64,000 nt of DNA from an uncultured Algibacter sp. (GTDB lineage Bacteria > Bacteroidota > Bacteroidia > Flavobacteriales > Flavobacteriaceae): positions 1-64,000 of the forward strand of contig NZ_CANKXK010000009.1 in NCBI RefSeq assembly GCF_947487605.1, given 5' to 3'. Position 1 is the first letter of the stretch, and every line of letters begins with the position of its first letter. The notes beneath the pieces are model-generated. The model was not told the DNA's origin, searched no databases, and saw only the letters and a program-made list of their open reading frames with translations. The position numbers and the translations under genes are program-made. Positions 49,902 to 58,810 of the stretch are shown piece by piece.

Positions 49902-50258
49902 CTATTCTAAATTTATATCATCTAATTCAAGCTCCTCTAAATCTAGATCTTCAAGTTCTTCAATTGCTTCTTCTTTTGCCTCTTTTTCCTTTTCTATTAG
50001 TTCTTGGGTATCAGCTACTTCTGTAGTGTTAAAAATGGCTTTGTAAATAGTAATAGATAATGCTACTGCGGTAAGTAAAAATGTAAATTGAATAATTTTT
50101 TTTATTTGACCACTTTTTTTTGAAAAGTAAAAAGCTGCAATTCCAGATAAAAGAGCAAAAATAGCTGGAAAAATAGCTAGGTTTGAAACGGGTAATACAG
50201 ATAGTATAATAGCTAAAATGGAAGCTATTAAGGCTAAAATGGTAAATAGTTTTTGCAT
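49902..50258 (-). CDS. Hypothetical membrane protein with acidic C-terminal tail
   Basis: TM helices followed by 'KEAKEEAIEELEDLDLEELELDDINLE'. Confidence 0.7.
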   Translation of the reverse strand: MQKLFTILALIASILAIILSVLPVSNLAIFPAIFALLSGIAAFYFSKKSGQIKKIIQFTFLLTAVALSITIYKAIFNTTEVADTQELIEKEKEAKEEAIEELEDLDLEELELDDINLE

Positions 50259-50268
50259 AATAAAAGTA

Positions 50269-51030
50269 TTAATTTTTTAATCCAGAAGCAGATTTTATTT
50301 TTAGCTCGCCACTACCAACAGGGATTTTAAATTTGGCATATACAAGAATTTTATTCTCATCTGCTGTAAGCCATAATAAATTATTATTACTTCCTTGTAG
50401 CACATTAGAATTCGATCCTATAGCCAATTTGTAACATTCTTTTGTGCCAATAGCTGTATTAATAGTTTCTTTTCCAAGATAGGTAATTTGTGCTTTTGTT
50501 TCTTTTCTGTCAAATATAATTGTGAACGATTTGCGTTGCCCGTTACTCATATTTTCATAATCAAACAATCTTATATTATATAAAGTAGATACAATGTCTT
50601 TTGTGCCAGCTCCAATAGAAACATTTTTCTTTTCTACATTATTGTTCTTTTTAGTTTGAACAGACTTTACGGTTTTTGTTTTATGGCTGAAGGTGTATTT
50701 CATAGCTTTATAATAGCTTCCTTCATTTATATCTCTATTGTATAAATAGGGTGTTAAGGTTTTGGGGTTTACATAACTTTCATATAAATCTCTAATCTTA
50801 AAAAAATTATCCCATTTACTGTAGGTAGCAGCAGTACATTTTAGTCTAAGTAGAGTTGCTTTCGATGTTTTTACTTCGCTAGTCTGCATAGTAACTTGAG
50901 CAATATTAGTTAATATACCAGACATATTATAACTAGCTGTATAGGTTAATTTTTCATTTGTTCCTATAGTACTATTTTGTGCTTGAGTAGCAAATGATAT
51001 TAAAAAAATTAAAAGAAGAGATATGCGCAT
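50269..51030 (-). CDS. DUF3108 domain-containing secreted protein
   Basis: Signal peptide from M 51030; 'EKLTYTASYNMSGILTNIAQVTMQ', 'GSGELKIKSASGLKN'. Confidence 0.8.
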   Translation of the reverse strand: MRISLLLIFLISFATQAQNSTIGTNEKLTYTASYNMSGILTNIAQVTMQTSEVKTSKATLLRLKCTAATYSKWDNFFKIRDLYESYVNPKTLTPYLYNRDINEGSYYKAMKYTFSHKTKTVKSVQTKKNNNVEKKNVSIGAGTKDIVSTLYNIRLFDYENMSNGQRKSFTIIFDRKETKAQITYLGKETINTAIGTKECYKLAIGSNSNVLQGSNNNLLWLTADENKILVYAKFKIPVGSGELKIKSASGLKN

Positions 51031-51208
51031 TTTAGATAATAATTTTTTATTGTATAATGAAGCAGGATGCATTTATTGTGCCAAAAATACGATGCTTTGT
51101 ATAATTAAGCTAATTTTTTAATATGGCGATTTGTAAACCTTTGTTTAGCTGATAATTATCATATTTTTGATAGTTGATGTACATTATATTTATAAAAAAT
51201 ACTACATC

Positions 51209-52051
51209 ATGAAATCGATATTACTGCCAACAGATTTTTCGAAGAACTCGGTTAATGCCATACACTATGCTATGAACCTTTTTAAAGATGTAGAATGCCA
51301 ATTTTATATTCTGAATGTACAAAAAGCATCATCATTTTTAACAGACGATATGATGGTAGTTTCTTCTTCGGCTACTTTATATAATACCATTGTTGATGCA
51401 GCTAAAAAATCTATAACAAACATCATTTCAAAAATAGAAAAGAAATATGCTAATATGAATCATGAGTTTCACTCACTGGTTGATTATGATAATTTTATTG
51501 ATTCCATAAATCAAGTTTCAGAGAAGTTTGAAATTGATTTAATAGTTATGGGAACCAAGGGAGCCGCTGGTTTAGAAAAAATGATTTTTGGAAGTAATAC
51601 GGTACGTGTAATGCAGCGTTGTAATAAGCCAGTTTTAGCTATACCTAATGGTTGTAAATATCATGCAATAGACTCTGTGGTATTTGCGACAACAAACTTA
51701 AAGCAATTTAAAGTTGAAGATTTTAAGCCGCTAATCTATATTTTAAACACTGGAAATTCACAACTAGATATCTTGCATTTGGCAGACCAGAATCATATAG
51801 CTTATGATGCTTTTGATAATATGACGTTTTTTAATACTCACTTTACTAATGCTAATCACGAATTTATTGATACAAATAGCAAGGATTTGTTTAATACGGT
51901 TCATAATTATTTAATTAATAATAACATTAAAATGCTCTCAATAGTCAATAAAAAACACTCCTTTTTAGAACGATTGTTCAATAAACACGATGTTGAAACA
52001 TTTGGATTTAAAATTGATATTCCACTTTTAGTTATGCAAAGTTATAACTAG
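51209..52051 (+). CDS. Universal stress protein (UspA-like)
   Basis: 'MKSILLPTDFSKNSVNAIHYAMNLF', 'LIVMGTKGAAGLEKMIFGSNTVRVMQRCNKPVLAIP'; ATG at 51209 preferred. Confidence 0.92.
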   Translation: MKSILLPTDFSKNSVNAIHYAMNLFKDVECQFYILNVQKASSFLTDDMMVVSSSATLYNTIVDAAKKSITNIISKIEKKYANMNHEFHSLVDYDNFIDSINQVSEKFEIDLIVMGTKGAAGLEKMIFGSNTVRVMQRCNKPVLAIPNGCKYHAIDSVVFATTNLKQFKVEDFKPLIYILNTGNSQLDILHLADQNHIAYDAFDNMTFFNTHFTNANHEFIDTNSKDLFNTVHNYLINNNIKMLSIVNKKHSFLERLFNKHDVETFGFKIDIPLLVMQSYN

Positions 52052-52095
52052 TCTATGGTGTTAAATAACTCAGAATCGTTTTTAGTAAAACAAAA

Positions 52096-52138
52096 AAAGA
52101 ATAAGGTCTAGTAGGTATTAACTAGACTTTATTCTTTT
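52096..52138. terminator. Bidirectional terminator between convergent usp and dsrE-like genes
   Basis: AAAGAATAAGGTCTAGT-aggtatta-ACTAGACTTTATTCTTT, near-perfect 17-bp stem. Confidence 0.8.
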
Positions 52139-52155
52139 AAATAAAGAAGGAGTAA

Positions 52156-52575
52156 CTACTGTCCTTCTTTTATATATCCCCAGCCTTCATTTTGTTTCGT
52201 TACAATTTCTAGAATGCCATCGGGTACGCTTCTTACACCTTCAATAATATCTGAAGCTTCTGCCTTATGACGTTTCATTGTGCCTTCGCAAATAACAAAA
52301 TCGACATTGTTTTTTTGAATAAGATTAGCAATGTCTTCTGCTACCACAGACTTTTCCTTTAATACCATTTCCATAGCGCCACTATACATAACAACTTCAA
52401 ATTGTGAATTTGGATATGCTGCCGACATTGCTTTTACATGCCTAACGGTAGACTTATGAACACTTGTATTATTACTAGTAACGTCAAATACTATTTTAAC
52501 AGGTTCTTCTTGCGAAAAAGTTATTGCTGTAATAAGGCTCGCTATTAATAATGTGAAAATTTTTTTCATAATCAT
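52156..52575 (-). CDS. DsrE family protein, secreted
   Basis: Signal peptide; 'VKIVFDVTSNNTSVHKSTVRHVKAMSAAYPNSQFEVVMYSGAMEMVL'. Confidence 0.82.
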   Translation of the reverse strand: MIMKKIFTLLIASLITAITFSQEEPVKIVFDVTSNNTSVHKSTVRHVKAMSAAYPNSQFEVVMYSGAMEMVLKEKSVVAEDIANLIQKNNVDFVICEGTMKRHKAEASDIIEGVRSVPDGILEIVTKQNEGWGYIKEGQ

Positions 52576-52585
52576 AATTGTTTAG

Positions 52586-53263
52586 TTATTCGCCTGCAAA
52601 AATATACCCACAACCTTTTGCTTGTGCTTTTCCAAGAGCCCATACGCCAGATGGCACTAATTCAATATCTGAAATAATACCCGCTACCCAGTCTTTGTAA
52701 ATTTCTTCGGCGTTTCCACCGTTTTTTTCTGCATATTTTCCACTATACACTTGGAGGGCTAAATTACAAACGCAAAAGAGAGCACCTCTTCCTTGCATTT
52801 CTTTAATGCCTCCAGGGCCGTTAATAGGGTAATCGCCATCTTGTGGTTCGTGCCATGGATTTCTTAGCGCAAAATCTTTTGTGTGATCTTTTACTCCGAA
52901 AAATTCGCCTAATTTATATTTTGCCCAAGTTTCATCATTTAATGCTAAAGGAATAGCGGAATGACGTAAAACGGACATTGCTGTTATGTCGGTATCTGGT
53001 GAATCTGTTGAATTGTGAGATAAGTAAAATGCCCAATTCCAAAGAATAGGTAAACCTGCATGTGGTGTCGAGCCATCATATACTATACGATGTGTGCCTT
53101 TAATTTTGTCGAACCAATTTTCTGTAGCTTTCATTCCTTTAACGTCAAAAGCTTTTGTGCTTGCGTAAATTGGATTTGCTAGCACAGATATTGTACTTGC
53201 TGTAGCTCCTAGGGCTAGGGCTCCTAAAAATTGCCGTCTTGAATTACTGTCATTTGTTTTCAT
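52586..53263 (-). CDS. Tat-signal-containing hypothetical protein
   Basis: Twin-arginine 'NSRRQFLGALALGATA'; body unassigned. Confidence 0.75.
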   Translation of the reverse strand: MKTNDSNSRRQFLGALALGATASTISVLANPIYASTKAFDVKGMKATENWFDKIKGTHRIVYDGSTPHAGLPILWNWAFYLSHNSTDSPDTDITAMSVLRHSAIPLALNDETWAKYKLGEFFGVKDHTKDFALRNPWHEPQDGDYPINGPGGIKEMQGRGALFCVCNLALQVYSGKYAEKNGGNAEEIYKDWVAGIISDIELVPSGVWALGKAQAKGCGYIFAGE

Positions 53264-53266
53264 AAT

Positions 53267-54307
53267 TTACTTGGTTTTAGTTATATTGTATTCTTGTTTA
53301 TAAAATGCCATTATTGGCTGAAATGGTCCTAATTTATGTTGTTCAATAGGGAAGTTATCTGCATAAGGTGGGTAAGGTGTAGAAACGGGTTTTTTCTTTA
53401 TATCTGGAAAGTCTTTTTCTGGGTTTGATTTTTGAGGGCGATCGTGCATATTAATAAACCCTGCAACATCATAGGCTTCTTCATCGGTTAAAACAGGAGC
53501 ATCATATGTAGCAAGTTCAAATGGCATGTTTCCTTTTATAAATTTTGCTGCAGTAATAACTCGCGTCATGCCAGCGCCATTATTAAATGAATCGTCTCCC
53601 CAAAGAGGTGGGTATTCATAACTATAACCATCAGCGTATAATGTGCCTTGTCCATCTATTCCATGGCAAGTAACACAATGTTGGGTAAACACTTTTTTGC
53701 CATTATCAAGGTTTACTGCTCTATTAGGTATTTTAAGTTTTAAAAATCCTTTGCCTTTTATTTCTCCATCTTCTGGTGCAAACCGGCTTAACCATTTTAA
53801 ATAAGCAACCATGCCTTTCATTTCTTTACTTTCAAGTGGTAATACGCGTCCATTCATACTACGTTCCATGCAGCCATTTATACGTTCTTCTATAGTGCCG
53901 ATTTTATTTTCGCGCCCTCTAAATTGTGGAAACCTTTGTATGATTCCTATTAGTGGCGCAGAATATGGTTGTGTTCCTAAACCTAAATGGCAATTTCTAC
54001 AAGCTAACCTGTTATTTTGATACACCATATCTGGGTTTCCATTGTCTGTCCCTATATATTTTGGTGTTTTTTGAAATAGTTCGAATCCATATTTTAGAAG
54101 TTCATTGTCTTTAGAGTCTGGTAATGTTGAAACATCATAATTCATATAATAAATATTAGAAATCTTGTTTTTGGATTTAAACAAATCTAAAGGGATAACA
54201 TCGAAACAACAGCACAGAGTTAAGAAAGCGATTACTAATATTGAACCAAAGTACATAAATACTAGTCTTCTAATTTTTTTGTAAAACGGTGGTACTTCTT
54301 TGTTCAT
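53267..54307 (-). CDS. Diheme cytochrome c (thiosulfate dehydrogenase/TsdA-like)
   Basis: Two heme motifs 'CRNCH' and 'CVTCH'; N-terminal TM anchor; 'NGCMERSMNGRVLPLESKEMKGMVAYLKWLS'. Confidence 0.85.
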   Translation of the reverse strand: MNKEVPPFYKKIRRLVFMYFGSILVIAFLTLCCCFDVIPLDLFKSKNKISNIYYMNYDVSTLPDSKDNELLKYGFELFQKTPKYIGTDNGNPDMVYQNNRLACRNCHLGLGTQPYSAPLIGIIQRFPQFRGRENKIGTIEERINGCMERSMNGRVLPLESKEMKGMVAYLKWLSRFAPEDGEIKGKGFLKLKIPNRAVNLDNGKKVFTQHCVTCHGIDGQGTLYADGYSYEYPPLWGDDSFNNGAGMTRVITAAKFIKGNMPFELATYDAPVLTDEEAYDVAGFINMHDRPQKSNPEKDFPDIKKKPVSTPYPPYADNFPIEQHKLGPFQPIMAFYKQEYNITKTK

Positions 54308-54520
54308 AATTAATTAAAATAATTCGTTAAGGTTATATTAATTTAGGGTGTAATTTAACTATACCAGATAGCCGTTTAGACTATTAAGCTTTTGGAGCTA
54401 CTTTTTTAATTCTAGGAAGTGAATCAAAAAAAAATATTCTTGATTCGGAGAAGAATATTTTTAAAAATATCTTCAATTTACAAAAAAGTATCTTTTTATA
54501 TCAATTTGTTTTGCGATTTG

Positions 54521-57500
54521 TCATTTTTTGTAAGTTAATTGCTTTTTGATTTTGTTATTTTGAATTAATTTAAACCTGTTAACAGGGGTAGAGAATGCCA
54601 TGTTTAAATACTTGTCAAATCTTCTATCTACTTGTTTTTGAATCTTTAATATTCGAGAATTATATACTTCTTTATTATTTTCGAATAATTTTGAAAAACG
54701 TTTCTCCAGTTTTAAATAGTCTCCAATTTTTATTGAAGGTATATTAGAATCTAACTGAAGTGTATTTAGTTTTTTTTCTGATTGTCTTGGATCGTTTCTA
54801 TATAATAGCCATTGGCCAGAATCTACTGCTGCTTTATGATATTGACTTGGATTTTTCATGTCGATACCATGAGAATCACTATGGCAATAGGCAATTATTA
54901 TGGATGGGCCATCAAAACTTTCTGCTTCATTAAAAGCTTTAAGAGTTTGGTCTTGGTCTGCACCAATAGCAACAGAAGCCACATATACATTATTGTAAGT
55001 CATTGCTAATAACCCTAAATCTTTCTTTTGTTTTTGTTTTCCATTATAGGCGAACTTTGTTTGTGCTCCGTAAGGTGTAGATTTAGAGGCTTGAGCGCCT
55101 GTATTATCGTAAACTTCGTTGTCTAAAACAAGAATATTTACATTGGCACCACTAGCCATAACATGATCTAGTCCACCATATCCAATGTCGTATGCCCAAC
55201 CATCACCACCAACTATCCATACACTTTTTTTAATTAAATTATCGACTACATTTAGCAATTGCTTTGCTACTGGAGATTGAATTTTTTTAAGCTGTTCTTT
55301 TAATGTTTCAACAAGTAATCGTTGATTACTAATTTCAGTTTCAGTTGTTTGTTCGTTATTTAGAATGTCGTGAACCAAATCGAAGTTTAATTGTGGTAAT
55401 AAGGATTCTAAAAGTTGTTTTGCTTTTTGTTTTTGTTGGTTTATTGAAATCCTAAAGCCTAGTCCAAATTCGGCATTATCTTCAAACAGTGAATTCGACC
55501 AAGCTGGACCGTGTCCGTTTTTATTTTGAGACCAAGGAGTTGTAGGTAAAGCACCTCCAAAAATAGAACTAGCACCTGTTGCGTTGGCAATTAACAATCT
55601 ATCGCCAAACAATTGGGTTATTAGTTTTAAATAGGGTGCTTCACTACAACCTTCAACACCACTTGAATATTTGAATAAAGGTTCTTGTAATTGTTGTTGA
55701 CTCACTTTTGTTGTATCAATTTTTGTTCTATCTAATTCTGGAATCGATTTAAAGTAATTCCAATTAGTTGTTTCTTTTTGTGTATTTTCACTTTTATTAA
55801 CCATTTTTAAAGCCTTAACAAGACAAGCATCAACACAATTATTACAGCTATTACATTGTTCGTGATTTATTTGAATTGTGTAATTCATTAAATCAAAATC
55901 TTCAGAGTTTATCTTTTTTAATGTATTAGGAGCTTCATTTGAAATTTCATCATCATATACTTTAATTCTTAAAGCAGCTTGAGGACATGCCATACTACAT
56001 GCACCACATTGTGTGCACAAATTTGAATCCCAATCGGGTATGTATTTACCAACCTGAAACGGATTGAATTTAGAAGTGTTGGTTTGAAAAGTCCCATCGG
56101 TAGGTAATAAGCTTACAGGTATACTGGTTTCGTTGTTTTTAAGCATTTTGCCTAAAAGGCTATTACTGAATTCGTTATCAAATTCTGATACAATAGATTC
56201 TTTTTTATACCCATATGAGGTATCAACGCTGTAGATAAAGTCTCTTAAATCAATTATAGATTCATCATAGATTAAATCTGTTTTAATAGCTAAGAAACAG
56301 GCATGAAGTTCAGAAATTGATTTTAAATTTGAAATATGATTTTCTCTGATTTCATCAAAATTTACAATCATTAGATTGATGTTTTTTTCAATTACTTGAT
56401 ATTGTTTGTTAGCAGATAAAGATTGCCAAAATGCTTTAGACGTTTGTGAAGTATTAACCAGTAATGTGCCTCCTGGTTTTAAATTGTTTATTGCGTTGTC
56501 GTTTTGTGCGAAGTATGCATTTTGGCAACCTATAAAATCGGCTTGTTTTATTAAATATGGGGCTTTTATTTGTTTATTGTTTATGCGTAAATGTGCTACA
56601 TTGCTTGAGTTTGATTTTTTATAATCTAGCTCTGTATAGCCTTGAACAAAAGTGTCGTCTATGTTTTCAATGAGTTTTAAAGTGTTTGTGAAACTCTTAG
56701 AAATAGCTTTGCTTTTATCTTGATAGAAAATAGCTTGATAAGCGTTGTTTTCTAGTTTTATATTTTCAGAATAGTCTAAACTCAAATTTTTAACATCGTC
56801 ATTTATTCCAATGGTGAAATTGTTTTTTGGAAATTCTAATTTTAAGTTTTTGAAAATAGCATGAACCATATTAGGGGTAAATTCTTTTGAAGACAACCCG
56901 TAGCGGCCTCCAACGGTTTTAGGAAAAACACTTAATTGATTATTCTGAAATGCCTTAGTGATAGATTGAAGCACATCTAAATATAGTGGTTCGCCAGAAG
57001 AACCAGGTTCTTTTGTTCTATCTAGAACTGCTATCGATTTTATTGATTTTGGTAACGCTTCAATTAGATGTTTTGTGCTAAATGGTCTAAACAATCTAAT
57101 TTTAATGAGTCCGAATTTTTCTCCTTGCTTGTTTAGCTGATTTATAGTTTCTTCTATAGTTTCAGTAGAGGAAGCTATTGAAATAATTAGTTGTTCTGCA
57201 TTTGAATGTCCTATATAGTCGAAAAGCTTGTATTTTCTGCCAGTTAGTGTCGCAAATAAATCCATGTGCTTTTGTACAATATTTGGGCAGTTATCATAGA
57301 ATAGGTTAGCAGCTTCTCTACTTTCAAAAAACACATCTGGCCCTTGAGCGCTTCCTCTAAGACCAGGTTTGTTTGGATTTAAAGCTCTATTTTTATGTTT
57401 AAGGATGGCATTTGAATCCATCATGAATTGAATGTTTGCATCAGAAACAGTTTCAATTTTAGATAATTCATGAGACGTTCTAAATCCGTCAAAAAAGTGA

Positions 57501-58006
57501 ATAAATGGAATTTGAGATTCTAATGATGCCGTTTGGGCTATTAGGGAAAAATCTTGTGCTTCTTGAACTGATGCACTAGCTAACATGGCATATCCAGATT
57601 GTCTTACAGCCATAATATCGCTATGGTCTCCAAATATTGATAGAGCATGTGTAGCAATACTTCTGGTTGCGACATGAATTACATTTGGTGTAAGTTCGCC
57701 CGCTATTTTATACATATTTGGTAGCATCAATAATAAGCCTTGAGATGCTGTGAATGTAGATACTAATGAACCTGTTTGTAAAGCTCCATGCATCGCGCCT
57801 GCAACACCTGCTTCACTTTGCATTTGAAATACAGAAGGAATATCTCCAAAACAGTTTAGCTTTTTTTCTGCACTATACTGCTCTACAAGTTCGCTCATTT
57901 CTGAAGCTGGAGTGATTGGGTATATTGGAAAAACCTCATTGGTTTTATAAGCAATTCTTGCAACGGCTTCGTTGGCTGTTAGAATGCTATATTTTGAAGT
58001 TTTCAT
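54521..58006 (-). CDS. nifJ: Pyruvate:ferredoxin (flavodoxin) oxidoreductase
   Basis: 1161 aa; 'YPITPASEMSELVEQY', 'CTQCGACSMACPQAAL', 'CNSCNNCVDACLVKAL', 'GGDGWAYDIGYGGLDHVMASG'. Confidence 0.97.
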   Translation of the reverse strand: MKTSKYSILTANEAVARIAYKTNEVFPIYPITPASEMSELVEQYSAEKKLNCFGDIPSVFQMQSEAGVAGAMHGALQTGSLVSTFTASQGLLLMLPNMYKIAGELTPNVIHVATRSIATHALSIFGDHSDIMAVRQSGYAMLASASVQEAQDFSLIAQTASLESQIPFIHFFDGFRTSHELSKIETVSDANIQFMMDSNAILKHKNRALNPNKPGLRGSAQGPDVFFESREAANLFYDNCPNIVQKHMDLFATLTGRKYKLFDYIGHSNAEQLIISIASSTETIEETINQLNKQGEKFGLIKIRLFRPFSTKHLIEALPKSIKSIAVLDRTKEPGSSGEPLYLDVLQSITKAFQNNQLSVFPKTVGGRYGLSSKEFTPNMVHAIFKNLKLEFPKNNFTIGINDDVKNLSLDYSENIKLENNAYQAIFYQDKSKAISKSFTNTLKLIENIDDTFVQGYTELDYKKSNSSNVAHLRINNKQIKAPYLIKQADFIGCQNAYFAQNDNAINNLKPGGTLLVNTSQTSKAFWQSLSANKQYQVIEKNINLMIVNFDEIRENHISNLKSISELHACFLAIKTDLIYDESIIDLRDFIYSVDTSYGYKKESIVSEFDNEFSNSLLGKMLKNNETSIPVSLLPTDGTFQTNTSKFNPFQVGKYIPDWDSNLCTQCGACSMACPQAALRIKVYDDEISNEAPNTLKKINSEDFDLMNYTIQINHEQCNSCNNCVDACLVKALKMVNKSENTQKETTNWNYFKSIPELDRTKIDTTKVSQQQLQEPLFKYSSGVEGCSEAPYLKLITQLFGDRLLIANATGASSIFGGALPTTPWSQNKNGHGPAWSNSLFEDNAEFGLGFRISINQQKQKAKQLLESLLPQLNFDLVHDILNNEQTTETEISNQRLLVETLKEQLKKIQSPVAKQLLNVVDNLIKKSVWIVGGDGWAYDIGYGGLDHVMASGANVNILVLDNEVYDNTGAQASKSTPYGAQTKFAYNGKQKQKKDLGLLAMTYNNVYVASVAIGADQDQTLKAFNEAESFDGPSIIIAYCHSDSHGIDMKNPSQYHKAAVDSGQWLLYRNDPRQSEKKLNTLQLDSNIPSIKIGDYLKLEKRFSKLFENNKEVYNSRILKIQKQVDRRFDKYLNMAFSTPVNRFKLIQNNKIKKQLTYKK

Positions 58007-58030
58007 GTGGTGGTGTTTTAGTGAGTTGAA

Positions 58031-58062
58031 AAAAATGGCTACTTTAATGAGTAGCCATTTTT
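58031..58062 (-). terminator. Perfect 13-bp hairpin between osmC and nifJ
   Basis: AAAAATGGCTACT-TTAATG-AGTAGCCATTTTT (plus strand). Confidence 0.75.
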
Positions 58063-58071
58063 AAAAAAGAT

Positions 58072-58626
58072 TTACTCTTTTACAATTTCAATTGAAACTG
58101 GAGTAGGGTTTGAAATCATATCAAACACTGGGGAGAATTTTGCCAACCTTTCTAATTGTTCAGCAGAAGCATCAGACTTAACTTTTAGTTGCATAGTAAT
58201 ACCATTGAAGCCAGTTCTTACTTCGGGATCTAAGCCTAAAAAGCCATGTAAATCGGCATTTCCCTTAATAGTTGATTGTGCGCCTTCTATTTCTATGCCA
58301 TTTGCTGCGGCATGGTATACCATTGCTCCTGTTAAGCAAGAGCTTAATGCGTGAAGGACTACTTCTGGAGGAGTCGCTGCCTCATCTTGCCCTAATAATA
58401 CTTGAGGGTGGCTACATTCCATAGTAAATGTTTCTTCTCGAGAAGCATCTTCTTGTCCAGCGCCATAAAAACTTTTAATACTTGATACACAATGTCCACC
58501 ATCTATCCAGTTGTTCTTAGCTCTAAATTCAAATTTTGCTAATTCTGGTTGCTCTTGAATGTGGTTAATAGTGTCTACCAATTGATCTACGTTTACGCCG
58601 TTTTTTACATTTGTTGTTGTAATCAT
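58072..58626 (-). CDS. OsmC family protein
   Basis: 'TMECSHPQVLLGQDEAATPPEVVLHALSSCLTGAMVYHAAANGIEIE'. Confidence 0.92.
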   Translation of the reverse strand: MITTTNVKNGVNVDQLVDTINHIQEQPELAKFEFRAKNNWIDGGHCVSSIKSFYGAGQEDASREETFTMECSHPQVLLGQDEAATPPEVVLHALSSCLTGAMVYHAAANGIEIEGAQSTIKGNADLHGFLGLDPEVRTGFNGITMQLKVKSDASAEQLERLAKFSPVFDMISNPTPVSIEIVKE

Positions 58627-58678
58627 TTTTTCTAAATTTTAATTATTAATTGATTTTTTTAAATGTTTGCTATGTTTA

Positions 58679-58696
58679 ATGCATTTGCTATGCCAA
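58679..58696 (-). promoter_or_regulatory. Candidate sigma54 (-24/-12) promoter for osmC
   Basis: Minus strand TTGGCATAGCAAATGCAT: GG-N10-GC spacing, TTGGCA at -24, TGCA at -12. Confidence 0.6.
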
Positions 58697-58754
58697 ACTA
58701 CTTAAATGGCTTATAATCAGTTTTTTAAATTAAAATTTAGAATATGGATGTGAT

Positions 58755-58806
58755 ACGATATTTAGTTTATTTACGAGATGTCGTTAAGTTATTTACGAAA
58801 TATCGT
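58755..58806. promoter_or_regulatory. Candidate enhancer (UAS) palindrome array for the adjacent bEBP
   Basis: TTTACGAAATATCGTTAAA and TTTACGAGATGTCGTTAAG (ACGA-N4-TCGT cores at 58795 and 58773) plus degenerate ACGATATTTAGT at 58755. Confidence 0.55.
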
Positions 58807-58810
58807 TAAA

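Noticed and set aside
54308-54520. Possible sigma54 site or ACGA/TCGT palindromes upstream of the cytochrome operon
   Set aside because: Scanned by eye for GG-N10-GC and ACGA-N4-TCGT and found none, so the operon was not added to the proposed bEBP regulon.
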